From: TWA4 sp034086685
GTDB lineage: Bacteria > Bacillota > Clostridia > Lachnospirales > Lachnospiraceae
Direction: 5' to 3'
DNA length: 31,829 bases
Assembly: GCA_034086685.1 (NCBI GenBank)
Contig: JAXDZY010000100.1
Coordinates: forward strand, 1-31,829
Positions 7,903-15,366 of this stretch are shown here, one piece after another. The position numbers and the translations under genes were made by a program. The notes below the pieces were generated by a model. That model searched no databases and was not told where the DNA came from. It saw nothing but the letters and a program-made list of their open reading frames with translations. Positions within the stretch are counted from its first letter, which is position 1, and every line of letters begins with the position of its first letter.

Positions 7903-8298
7903 ATGGATTACGGAATTAATTGCAAAAAGCAGAACAAAAGGTGCAGAAAAATGATAAAAAACATGTGTCTGATGCTTATGCTGCTGTGTATGGCTTTTTC
8001 TGTGTCGGCCTGCCGCGCGGTAAATGATACGGAATCAGCTGTTGAAAGTGGAATGAATGATGGTACCGGCAATGGTCAGACCAATGGAACAGATGAATCG
8101 GGAGTTAATAACGGTACGAATGGAGGTATAAATAATACGGAGACCGGGAATAATGGCGTGAACAGTAACGGTACGGACAACAACGGTACGAATGATAATG
8201 GTACCAACGGGGGCGCACTGAACGGGACTGAAAATGGTACTTTGAATGAAACAGATCAGGCAGGTACTTCTGCCGGGACCAACGGGAATGCCAGATAG
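7903..8298 (+). CDS. Low-complexity Asn/Gly/Thr-rich lipoprotein, function unknown
   Basis: A 131-residue predicted lipoprotein. A basic N-terminus and a Met/Leu-rich hydrophobic stretch end at FSVSAC, a plausible lipobox. The rest is almost entirely Asn, Gly and Thr with a few acidic residues, and repeats NGT and NNGT many times. No folded domain is recognisable, so it is likely a disordered surface chain. The many NxT units resemble glycosylation sequons, but I have no evidence of glycosylation. Translation starts at the ATG at 7903, with GGGAG at 7891-7895. The gene is flanked by terminators on both sides and belongs to no operon. Confidence 0.75.
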   Translation: MDYGINCKKQNKRCRKMIKNMCLMLMLLCMAFSVSACRAVNDTESAVESGMNDGTGNGQTNGTDESGVNNGTNGGINNTETGNNGVNSNGTDNNGTNDNGTNGGALNGTENGTLNETDQAGTSAGTNGNAR

Positions 8299-8315
8299 TT
8301 TTTCTTAGCAGCAAT

Positions 8316-8356
8316 AAAACCTGCAGCGTATCACAGACGGTACACTGCAGGTTTTT
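8316..8356. terminator. Terminator after the lipoprotein, possibly bidirectional
   Basis: AAAACCTGCAG (8316-8326) pairs with CTGCAGGTTTT (8345-8355). The A-run on the left and T-run on the right let it work on both strands. It ends the lipoprotein gene on the plus strand and could also stop readthrough from the minus-strand corrinoid gene, which ends at 8543. The 185 bases between hold no gene I can support. Confidence 0.85.
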
Positions 8357-8542
8357 CATGGTTGTGAGTGATTAGATTTATATGTATGGATGACGGTCTG
8401 AAACACAGTCAATTGTTAAAGTGTTCAGGCTGACAGTCATAGCTGCCAAAATTAACAAATGGTTATGAATGCTGCCGAAACATCCTGTTATTCAGAACAG
8501 AGCAGGCTTTTCGCATAATCCTGCCATGCATATCTGTCTGAA

Positions 8543-9175
8543 TTATACTAAAGTTTTAGCTGCCTGAGCTGCAGAAGCTGCATCGGTTGTGTAGCAGTCA
8601 GCACCGATTTCGTCAGCGAATTCCTGAGTGATGGGAGCACCGCCAACCATGATCTTAACCTGGCTCTTGCAGCCTGCTTCGATCAGAGCTTCAACAGTAT
8701 CTTTCATAGCGGGCATGGTAGTTGTTAACAGAGCTGAAAGACCAACGATTTTAACTTCAGGATCATTCTTAACTGCTTCTACGAATTTTTCCTTGGGAAC
8801 ATCAACACCCAGGTCGATAACTTCGAAACCAGCGGATTCGATCATCATAGCAACCAGGTTTTTGCCGATATCATGAAGGTCACCTGCAACGGTACCGATA
8901 ACATATTTGCCGATTGTTGCACTGGAATCGCCAGCCATAGAAGGTTTCAGAGTTTCAACACCTTTCTTCATGGCACGTGCTGCTACCAGCATTTCAGGAA
9001 CGAAGATTTCGTTGTTTTTGAATTTTTCACCAACAACGCCCATAGCATCGATCATACCTTTGTTCAGGATTTCAACGGGATCCATACCTTCAGCTAAGCA
9101 ATCTTTAACCAGATTGGGAACAAGTTTTGCTTTACCTTTTGTGACAGCTGCAGCTAATTCTTCGATTTTTGACAT
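8543..9175 (-). CDS. Corrinoid (cobalamin-binding) methyl carrier protein
   Basis: A 210-residue corrinoid protein of the MtaC/MtbC/OdmA kind that carries a methyl group on cobalt between two methyltransferases. The N-terminal helical cap domain (about residues 1-85) includes the conserved NNEIFVPEML. The Rossmann-like B12 domain follows, with DLHDIGKN (residues 99-106; His101 is the expected lower cobalt ligand), the GLSALLTTTM segment and the MVGGAP loop. The start is backed by a GGAGGG site. It lies 222 bp downstream of the pterin methyltransferase on the same strand, with structured RNA between them. The divergent RACo gene would reactivate it after oxidation to Co(II). The methyl donor is unknown because no substrate-specific methyltransferase is present. 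Confidence 0.93.
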   Translation of the reverse strand: MSKIEELAAAVTKGKAKLVPNLVKDCLAEGMDPVEILNKGMIDAMGVVGEKFKNNEIFVPEMLVAARAMKKGVETLKPSMAGDSSATIGKYVIGTVAGDLHDIGKNLVAMMIESAGFEVIDLGVDVPKEKFVEAVKNDPEVKIVGLSALLTTTMPAMKDTVEALIEAGCKSQVKIMVGGAPITQEFADEIGADCYTTDAASAAQAAKTLV

Positions 9176-9245
9176 AATATTACCCTCCTAAAAATTGAAT
9201 TCAGGCAAATCACTTATGGTGAAATAAGGTGAAATGCACTGGTTT

Positions 9246-9360
9246 CAGGTTACGGCTCCTCACTTCCGAAAACCTGTAAAAAATAATGGCAGTATCGGTT
9301 CCTCAATTCCGACACAAATCTATATTCCGCCGGAACGTATTTTGCAGATAAACATTCCGG
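9246..9360 (-). ncRNA. Candidate structured RNA: three hairpins between the methyltransferase and corrinoid genes
   Basis: Read on the minus strand, three hairpins follow one another. H1 (9330-9360) has a 9-bp stem, H2 (9292-9315) a 7-bp stem, and H3 (9246-9276) paired segments of 6 and 3 bp. H2 and H3 have different stems but nearly the same 10-nt loop, AATTGAGGAA and AAGTGAGGAG. H1 and H2 each contain a G-U pair that becomes an A-C mismatch on the plus strand, so the structure fits the transcribed strand. I recognise no known riboswitch class. It could set the relative output of the two genes or bind a ligand or protein. Confidence 0.5.
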
Positions 9361-9397
9361 AGAAGAATCATTTATTGTCTTTTAATTGTCTGTTTGA

Positions 9398-10204
9398 TTA
9401 TTTAACCGGGCCGATGAGACCTTCTCTGTAAGCACCGATGTATTCCATACAGTAGTCATCAAGACCAAGCATAGCTTCTGTAGCGTAGATCATACCCATC
9501 AGATCTCTGTTTAACGGATCGAAAATAGCGCTGTCAAGGCCTGCATTCATGGCCAGAACCGTAAACGCCTGATTCAGGATCTTACGTACAGGAAGATTGA
9601 AGGAAATGTTGGATACAGCACCTGTGATATGGATATCGGGATACTGTTCCTTGATTGTCTGCATAACTTCAACTACCATGGAAATACCATCTTCGGATGT
9701 ACAGAGCATTTCAATCAGGGGATCAATGTGCAGACGGCTGGGAGCGATATCATACTCTTTTGCCTTAGCCATGATCTTGTCAAATACTTTCAGACGGTCT
9801 TCAGCAGACTGGGGAATACCTGTGTCATCACTTAACAGAGCAACACATTCCCATTCGGGATTTTCTTTCATGATGGGGAAAAGGACATCCATCTTATTGC
9901 CTTCACCGGATACGGAATTCAGAATGCCGGGTTTGTTGCAGAATTTATAAGCTTCTGCGATAACCTCAGCGCTGGGGCTGTCTACTGCGATGGGAAGATC
10001 TGTAACGCTCTGTACCAGATCAATCAGCCATTTCATGGTTTCAACTTCAACATCTTCTGCGACGGAAGCGCATACATCAATGTAAGTAGCACCTGCATCA
10101 GCCTGTTTTTTTGCAATGTCTTTAATATACTCTTCGTTTCTTTCTGCAATTGCTTTGCCCATGGAAGGGATCGAACCATTAATTTTTTCACCAATGATAA
10201 TCAT
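9398..10204 (-). CDS. Methyltetrahydrofolate:corrinoid methyltransferase (pterin-binding, DHPS-like)
   Basis: A 268-residue TIM-barrel protein of the pterin-binding family (MeTr/AcsE, methyltransferase II of demethylase systems). It should move a methyl group between the corrinoid protein encoded downstream and tetrahydrofolate. Visible family segments are IIIGEKINGS at the N-terminus, GATYIDVCAS, LPIAVDSPSAEV and the pterin-site NSVSGE; the C-terminal FDPLNRDLMG stretch is also typical. Length matches the family. The start has AAGGAGG close upstream. A promoter at 10419-10447 gives it a leader of about 200 nt. MetH-like or DHPS function is unlikely given the size and the corrinoid partner. 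Confidence 0.9.
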   Translation of the reverse strand: MIIIGEKINGSIPSMGKAIAERNEEYIKDIAKKQADAGATYIDVCASVAEDVEVETMKWLIDLVQSVTDLPIAVDSPSAEVIAEAYKFCNKPGILNSVSGEGNKMDVLFPIMKENPEWECVALLSDDTGIPQSAEDRLKVFDKIMAKAKEYDIAPSRLHIDPLIEMLCTSEDGISMVVEVMQTIKEQYPDIHITGAVSNISFNLPVRKILNQAFTVLAMNAGLDSAIFDPLNRDLMGMIYATEAMLGLDDYCMEYIGAYREGLIGPVK

Positions 10205-10238
10205 TGCGAAATCCTCCTTTAATTTACTCCTTTGATTG

Positions 10239-10408
10239 TTCCTGAACTATGCCGAAAAAGAACAGGAAAATACATCAATAACCCGCCCGCAAAATTATGT
10301 AAAGACTGTGCCCTCTGACGGGTATTACTGGAACAACGGCATATTCAACTGCAGACGATTATGATAATAACATCTTAAAAATTTTCTGCAATTCCCCTCT
10401 GAATATGC
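10239..10408 (-). other. Structured leader of the methyltransferase mRNA
   Basis: Three paired elements lie in the leader. Two-part stem: 10339-10346 with 10401-10408, and 10350-10355 with 10385-10390. Second stem: 10277-10285 with 10319-10326, with one bulge. Third stem: 10239-10244 with 10263-10268. I searched by eye for cobalamin, SAM and tetrahydrofolate riboswitch consensus elements and saw none. No T-run follows a hairpin. Confidence 0.4.
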
Positions 10409-10418
10409 TGATGGCTTT

Positions 10419-10447
10419 ATTATAGATGGTAAAAATCGGTTCGTAAA
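10419..10447 (-). promoter_or_regulatory. Promoter of the methyltransferase-corrinoid operon
   Basis: On the minus strand TTTACG (10447-10442) is followed after 17 bp by a perfect TATAAT (10424-10419). It diverges from the regulator promoter about 80 bp away. Confidence 0.65.
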
Positions 10448-10480
10448 TTCTTATAATGTTGCCAATTTGATAAAAAAGGT

Positions 10481-10493
10481 CTACAAAATGTAG
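10481..10493. promoter_or_regulatory. Candidate operator between the divergent promoters
   Basis: CTACAAAATGTAG is a palindrome with 5-bp arms. It lies between the minus-strand -35 (10442-10447) and the plus-strand -35 (10524-10529). A related AAAATGT core appears on the other strand at 10520-10528. It is a reasonable binding site for the PucR-type regulator encoded next (inference). Confidence 0.4.
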
Positions 10494-10523
10494 CGTGAAG
10501 GTTTTGAGAAATAAACAAAACAT

Positions 10524-10552
10524 TTTACAAACAATTGTGATTGTGCTACTAT
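10524..10552 (+). promoter_or_regulatory. Promoter of the regulator-activator operon
   Basis: TTTACA (10524-10529), 17 bp, then TACTAT (10547-10552) with an extended TGC before the -10. It predicts a leader of about 75 nt before the ATG at 10637. Confidence 0.65.
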
Positions 10553-10636
10553 TGCTTAAAAGAAAAATGCACAGGATTGATTAGTTTTTTAGATAAAAAT
10601 GTCAAAAATGCCGATATTCGTTCAGGGGGAGGGAAT

Positions 10637-12229
10637 ATGAATATAACATTCAGCGAAATTGTGTATTTGCTATCGAGAAAACATCAGGTTTTGGAGGTTA
10701 AGAGTGCGTATTTTGATGCGCCTATGATGTCAGTAAAAAAATATCGCGGACAGGTTGAGAAACGTCAGCTTTATATACTGTCCGTTGACCGGATAAGTGA
10801 GCTGGCATCCTATCCGCTGGACAAACTGACAAAATGTGCTTTTGTTGCATGGGGGAAAGGAAGCAGCGAAGAAAATACATTCTGGCGAAAACTTACGGAA
10901 GGGAAAAAAGTACCGATTGATATCATATATGTGTGTGATGTGGAATTTGGGGAAGATCTGCAGGAAGAACTGGTGGATATGTTCTGCATGCTCCATATGT
11001 GGGAATCTCAGCTGAAGGAAAGGAATTCCAGGGAAAAAGGAGAGATGATTGAGCTGCTGAATGAAGGACGGCGCGTCATCGGACTTCCGCTGGCGGTGGT
11101 TGACCGGAATTTTATTGTGCTGGGCTGTACGGAAGATTATTTTCTGTATTTTCCGGACATGAAGGATCGGCTGATCAACCGGCAGATGTGCCAGTCGGAT
11201 ATTAAAATGCTGCTTCAGGATGAAGATTATCTGAATGCGGATGAACAGAAGGGGATATTTGTTTTTCCGTCGGTACCTTCAGAGACAAATCTTCTCTGCT
11301 ACAATATCCGTTTTTCAGGTGAGTTTTCTGCCAGGATTCTTATGGTTCTGCCTGAATTCCGGTATCATCCGGGTATAGCGCAGCTTTTCAGCTGTTTTGT
11401 CAAATATGTGGAAAAGGTGTATCTGGATAATCTGCGCAGCTATCCGGCGGGAAATCAGGATGATGTGCTTCATCATCTGTTTAAAAAGTATCTGTTTCAT
11501 CCGCGCAGAAAAGATTACGAGGTGGATTTTCATGCACTGAATATGTATAACTGGTATCGGCATGACGAGTATCAGATTGTTGTGCTGCAGATATTCGGGT
11601 CCCGTGAGTTTGAAAAAGGAGCTTCCTATTTGTGCCAGCAGCTGGAGCATCTGTTTGAATATTCCTGTACATTCCGCACAGACAGGGAAATTATCTGGAT
11701 CATCAATTTTACCAGGGAGACATCCATCAAAAATAAAGAAGATTTTTACAGCAGCCTGCCTTATCTGATCAGGGATTTCGGATGTAAGGCCGGCATCAGT
11801 GATTTTTTTAATGATTTTACAATGTTAAGCAATTACCGCCGCCAGGCGGATATTGCTTTGGAATATGGCAATAAAAAGGACGCCTACCGGTGGAATTATT
11901 CTTTTAAGGATTATACTCTGGATTACATGGTAGGCCAGATGACAACTTTGTTTACGGCCGAACAGCTGACGCATAAGGGTCTGCAGAAGCTGTTTGAATA
12001 TGATAAAGAGCATGATACGGAATTTGTAAAAACACTTTATTATTACATAATCAACCGTTTCAATGCGTCTGAGGCTGCACAGAAATTATATATACATCGG
12101 ACAACTTTCATCAGAAGGATGGAGAGAATTGAAAGCCTGATTTCATTGAATCTGGGAGATCCGGATGAGCTTCTGCATCTTCTGCTGTCCTATAAGATGT
12201 TCGAAGGAAAGGAGAGGGAAAATGAGTGA
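10637..12229 (+). CDS. PucR-family transcriptional regulator
   Basis: A 530-residue regulator. The N-terminal segment resembles the PucR sensor domain (FSEIVYLLSRKHQVLEVKSA). A long middle region has no sure assignment. The C-terminus carries the PucR-type helix-turn-helix (FNASEAAQKLYIHRTTFIRR, about residues 472-491). I take the ATG at 10637 because of the GGGGGAGGG tract at 10625-10633; codons further upstream fall in the promoter. It diverges from the methyltransferase-corrinoid operon and overlaps the RACo activator gene by 8 bp. That places it as the likely local regulator of the corrinoid system, perhaps sensing the methylated substrate or its product (inference). PucR proteins can activate or repress. 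Confidence 0.85.
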   Translation: MNITFSEIVYLLSRKHQVLEVKSAYFDAPMMSVKKYRGQVEKRQLYILSVDRISELASYPLDKLTKCAFVAWGKGSSEENTFWRKLTEGKKVPIDIIYVCDVEFGEDLQEELVDMFCMLHMWESQLKERNSREKGEMIELLNEGRRVIGLPLAVVDRNFIVLGCTEDYFLYFPDMKDRLINRQMCQSDIKMLLQDEDYLNADEQKGIFVFPSVPSETNLLCYNIRFSGEFSARILMVLPEFRYHPGIAQLFSCFVKYVEKVYLDNLRSYPAGNQDDVLHHLFKKYLFHPRRKDYEVDFHALNMYNWYRHDEYQIVVLQIFGSREFEKGASYLCQQLEHLFEYSCTFRTDREIIWIINFTRETSIKNKEDFYSSLPYLIRDFGCKAGISDFFNDFTMLSNYRRQADIALEYGNKKDAYRWNYSFKDYTLDYMVGQMTTLFTAEQLTHKGLQKLFEYDKEHDTEFVKTLYYYIINRFNASEAAQKLYIHRTTFIRRMERIESLISLNLGDPDELLHLLLSYKMFEGKERENE

Positions 12230-14021
12230 GTACAAGGTGAAATTTATGCCCCGGAATATTGATGTTACAGTTGAAGAAGGGACAGATCTGCTGACGGCAC
12301 AGATTCAGGCCGGTATTCATCCGGACGCGCCCTGCGGAGGAAAGGGAACCTGTGGAAAATGTCTGGTTAATATTGTTGAGGGGATTCCTTCGGGTGTACA
12401 GAAGGCGTGTACGACAAAAGTGACCTGTGATATGACTGTTAATCTCCAGTCGGGCGGCGGACATACCATCCTGCTGGAAGGTGTTCAGCGGAATATCAGG
12501 ATTGCATCAGCTGTGCGCAGCATTAATGTTACGGTACAGAGGTGTGAGCTGGGAGGCAATCTGTCCGACTGGAAACGGTTGAAAATGGCGGTATCAGAAG
12601 CGGCAGGTATTGAGGAGACATCAATCCGTCCCAATATGAAACTGATTTCCGATCTGTATCAGATTCTGAATCAAAATGATTACAGTCTGAATGTGGTTCT
12701 CTGCGGTAATGAAATTCTGGATCTGCGTGCGGCGGATGATCCGGTTTATGTTATGGCATTTGATATTGGTACCACAACAATTGTGGGATATCTGCTGAAT
12801 GCGGTTACCGGTGAGGAACTGGCTGTTTCCAGCATGCTGAATCCTCAGTCCCAGTATGGTGCAGATGTGATTGAAAGGAGCAATTACGCAATTTCCGATG
12901 GTGTGGAGAAACTGAGCAGCCTGGTTCGCCAGGCTTTGAATGATCTGATTGCTCAGGCGGTAAAGAAAGCCGGCATTGTGAGAGAGCAGATCTATATGAT
13001 TTCCGTGGTGGGAAATACCTGCATGCACCATCTGTTTACAGGGGTTTCGCCCCGGGCTCTGGTACATGCACCCTATAATCCTGCAGTCAGTGAGGGACTT
13101 ATGCTGGATGCTTCCGGTCTGGATATCAGTATTTTCCCCGGAGGGAAAGTCATGATTCTGCCCAACATCGCAGGATTTGTAGGAGCGGATACGGTGGGTG
13201 TACTGCTTTCTACGGAGTTTGATACCCTGGAGGAGCTGTCACTGGTCATTGACATCGGTACCAATGGAGAAATGGTTATGGGAAATAAAGATAGGTATAT
13301 TGCATGCTCCACTGCTGCGGGACCTGCTTTTGAAGGAGCCAAGATTGCCTGTGGTATGCGCGGTGCCAGAGGAGCGATCGATCATGCAAAATGGGAAGAC
13401 GGCAGATTTACATACAGTGTCATCGGGGGCGGTAAGCCTGTGGGAATCTGCGGTTCCGGGCTTATGGATATTGTAACCTTTATGCTGGAAAAGGGCCTTA
13501 TGGATGAAATGGGGCGTATGCTTGATGAGGATGAATATGAAACAGAAGAAGCACAGTCGTGTGCTTCCAGAATTATCCGGGTTGGTGACAATAATATGAA
13601 GGCATTTCTTCTGGCAGATGAGACTGAGAGCGGAAACGGGCAGCAGGTTTATCTGAGTCAGAAAGATATCCGGGAAGTACAGCTGGCAAAAAGTGCCATG
13701 GCAGCAGGTGTTACGCTGATGGCAGATACATTGGGTGTAGAAGTTGCTGATATCAGAAAGGTTATGATAGCCGGCGCATTCGGCAATTATATGGAACCCC
13801 ACAGTGCCTGCGGCATTGGTATGATTCCCGGTGAACTGGAGAACCGCATTGTACCTGTGGGCAATGCCGCAGGTGAAGGTGCCAAGATTGCTGCTCTGAA
13901 TTATGATGAATATAAGAGATGCCAGAAAATCGCCGCAGAATGCGAATTTCTGGAACTGGCAACTCATCCGGATTTTCAGGATACATTTGTGGATCTTATG
14001 GAATTTCCCGGACAGGATTAA
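12222..14021 (+). CDS. Reductive activator of corrinoid proteins (RACo, ASKHA/DUF4445)
   Basis: A 599-residue ATP-dependent activator that returns the inactive Co(II) form of the corrinoid protein to Co(I). The N-terminal ferredoxin-like domain holds a plant-type 2Fe-2S motif with Cys38, Cys44, Cys47 and Cys63 (PCGGKGTCGKC). The remainder is the ASKHA-type fold with two phosphate-binding motifs, FDIGTTTIVGYL (about residue 180) and IDIGTNGEMVMG (about residue 345), and a C-terminal IAGAFGNYMEP. GGAGAGGG lies before the ATG at 12222, which overlaps the regulator stop by 8 bp. Its natural partner is the corrinoid protein at 8543-9175. Electrons would come from a low-potential donor not encoded here. 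Confidence 0.92.
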   Translation: MSEYKVKFMPRNIDVTVEEGTDLLTAQIQAGIHPDAPCGGKGTCGKCLVNIVEGIPSGVQKACTTKVTCDMTVNLQSGGGHTILLEGVQRNIRIASAVRSINVTVQRCELGGNLSDWKRLKMAVSEAAGIEETSIRPNMKLISDLYQILNQNDYSLNVVLCGNEILDLRAADDPVYVMAFDIGTTTIVGYLLNAVTGEELAVSSMLNPQSQYGADVIERSNYAISDGVEKLSSLVRQALNDLIAQAVKKAGIVREQIYMISVVGNTCMHHLFTGVSPRALVHAPYNPAVSEGLMLDASGLDISIFPGGKVMILPNIAGFVGADTVGVLLSTEFDTLEELSLVIDIGTNGEMVMGNKDRYIACSTAAGPAFEGAKIACGMRGARGAIDHAKWEDGRFTYSVIGGGKPVGICGSGLMDIVTFMLEKGLMDEMGRMLDEDEYETEEAQSCASRIIRVGDNNMKAFLLADETESGNGQQVYLSQKDIREVQLAKSAMAAGVTLMADTLGVEVADIRKVMIAGAFGNYMEPHSACGIGMIPGELENRIVPVGNAAGEGAKIAALNYDEYKRCQKIAAECEFLELATHPDFQDTFVDLMEFPGQD

Positions 14022-14064
14022 AAAACAGAAAAACTAAAAGAAAAGGAATGAAAGGAACTGAGTC

Positions 14065-14604
14065 ATGGAAAAAGATCTTGATCTCATTACTGAAAAAGCG
14101 CTGGAAAGCGGATTTACCAATACAGCTCCTCTGTCCATGGATACGATTATTCTTCATCCGGAAGTAAGAGATACCTGTGCGAAAAATAAATGTCATGCCT
14201 ATGATACCAACTGGAGCTGTCCGCCTGCCTGTGGGACTCTGGAAGAGTGCTGGGCAGAGCTGCAACAATATGAATATGGAATTTTGTTGCAGACTCAGGG
14301 TGTTCTGGAGGACTCCATGGATTATGAAGGCATGATGAGAATAGAAGAAGAGCATAAAAAACATGTGGAAAAATTCGTGGAAAAAGCAAGGGAACTTCAC
14401 CCGGATTGTCTGGTTCTGGGCGGGGTCTGCTCAGCCTGCAAACAGTGTACTTATCCGGACAAGCCCTGCCGTTTCCCCATGAAGAGGACGTCTTCCATGG
14501 AAGCTTATGGTATGTTTGTCAGTGAGGTGTGCAAGGCTAATAAGCTGACCTATTATTACGGGCCAAATACTCTGGCCTATGTTTCGTGTGCATTTTTTAA
14601 ATAG
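14065..14604 (+). CDS. Cys-rich DUF2284 protein, predicted metal-binding
   Basis: A 179-residue soluble protein of the DUF2284 family, whose function is not established. It is rich in cysteine: Cys38, Cys43, Cys52, Cys56 and Cys62 in the first part, then Cys115, Cys122, Cys125, Cys128 and Cys135 around GGVCSACKQCTYPDKPC, an arrangement like an iron-sulfur cluster site. A final Cys lies near the C-terminus (VSCAFFK). It follows RACo after 43 bp with a purine-rich site before the ATG, so it is probably cotranscribed. The location suggests electron transfer or metal or cofactor handling for the corrinoid system, which is inference only. Confidence 0.82.
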   Translation: MEKDLDLITEKALESGFTNTAPLSMDTIILHPEVRDTCAKNKCHAYDTNWSCPPACGTLEECWAELQQYEYGILLQTQGVLEDSMDYEGMMRIEEEHKKHVEKFVEKARELHPDCLVLGGVCSACKQCTYPDKPCRFPMKRTSSMEAYGMFVSEVCKANKLTYYYGPNTLAYVSCAFFK

Positions 14605-14648
14605 AATGAAAAAGGTATTTTGCGATTCAATCCGGCATATGGTCTATT

Positions 14649-15182
14649 ATGAAACTGATTTTATTTCTTTCGGATTTCTGTATGCCCTTTGTGGTCTGCT
14701 GGATTGTGATCTATGGATGGCTTGGAGGCTGTCCTGTTTTTGATACGTTTGTGAAAGGCGCAAAGCGGGGTCTTAAAACGGTTGCGGGTATTCTTCCTAC
14801 ATTAATCGGTTTAATGGCGGCTGTGCGCCTTTTACGGGACAGCGGTCTGCTGGACCGGATTGCCGATGTACTGACACCTCTGGCAGACAGTCTCCGGATT
14901 CCGGCACAGGTGATTCCGCTTATTCTGGTGAAACTGTTTTCAGCCTCGGCAGCCACCGGCATCCTGCTGGATATTTTTGAGAATTTCGGGCCGGATTCCT
15001 ACGCGGGAATGCTGGCTGCAGTAATCGCTTCATCTGCAGAAACGGTTTTATTTGTCATGTCTGTCTATCTGACCCATGTAGGTATACGAAAAAGCCGCTG
15101 GATTCTGCCGGGAGCAATGATATGCACGGCGGCAGGAATCCTGGCAGCTGTTATGGTAACCGGCATGATGATGCCGGAATAG
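14649..15182 (+). CDS. spmB: Spore maturation protein B (SpmB)
   Basis: A 177-residue membrane protein of the SpmB/nucleoside-recognition (Gate) family, involved in dehydrating the spore core during sporulation. There are several hydrophobic helices: residues about 2-25, a GxxPTLIGLMAA segment, PLILVKLFSASAATG, and a C-terminal pair of helices. Length equals the family norm. SpmA, normally encoded immediately upstream and interacting with SpmB, is absent here; the neighbour is the unrelated DUF2284 gene 44 bp upstream. The ribosome-binding site is weak. The partner may be elsewhere in the genome. Confidence 0.85.
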   Translation: MKLILFLSDFCMPFVVCWIVIYGWLGGCPVFDTFVKGAKRGLKTVAGILPTLIGLMAAVRLLRDSGLLDRIADVLTPLADSLRIPAQVIPLILVKLFSASAATGILLDIFENFGPDSYAGMLAAVIASSAETVLFVMSVYLTHVGIRKSRWILPGAMICTAAGILAAVMVTGMMMPE

Positions 15183-15248
15183 CATTCAGATCTCCCATCA
15201 TATGTATAATAATGCCAAAAAATACCTTAAATTTATTAAAAGAAATAG

Positions 15249-15277
15249 TTGCATTGCAGGGAAAGAAGCACTAGACT
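15249..15277 (+). promoter_or_regulatory. Candidate promoter of the lrgA-lrgB pair
   Basis: TTGCAT (15249-15254), 17 bp, TAGACT (15272-15277). ATTGGAAGTACCAAT, an inverted repeat, lies just downstream at 15294-15308 and could be an operator. The rest of the 184-bp gap holds no gene I can support. Confidence 0.4.
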
Positions 15278-15366
15278 ATTGAATGAAATGAAAATTGGAA
15301 GTACCAATCCGTAAAAACGACAGCGCTGATATACTGCCGTGTAATTAGTGTATGAAGGGAGATATT

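Noticed and set aside
8041..8290. CRISPR-like or tandem DNA repeat in the lipoprotein gene
   Set aside because: The repetition is at protein level (NGT units) with irregular spacing and no conserved DNA repeat or spacers.
9234..9431. 65-residue plus-strand frame in the methyltransferase-corrinoid gap
   Set aside because: It covers the structured RNA on the opposite strand, has no ribosome-binding site and no protein-like features.
10205..10411. Cobalamin or tetrahydrofolate riboswitch before the methyltransferase
   Set aside because: The conserved elements of those classes are not present by eye; only unclassified pairing is seen.
13239..13967. 242-residue minus-strand frame opposite the RACo gene
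   Set aside because: Shadow of the RACo coding sequence; no start signal or domain.
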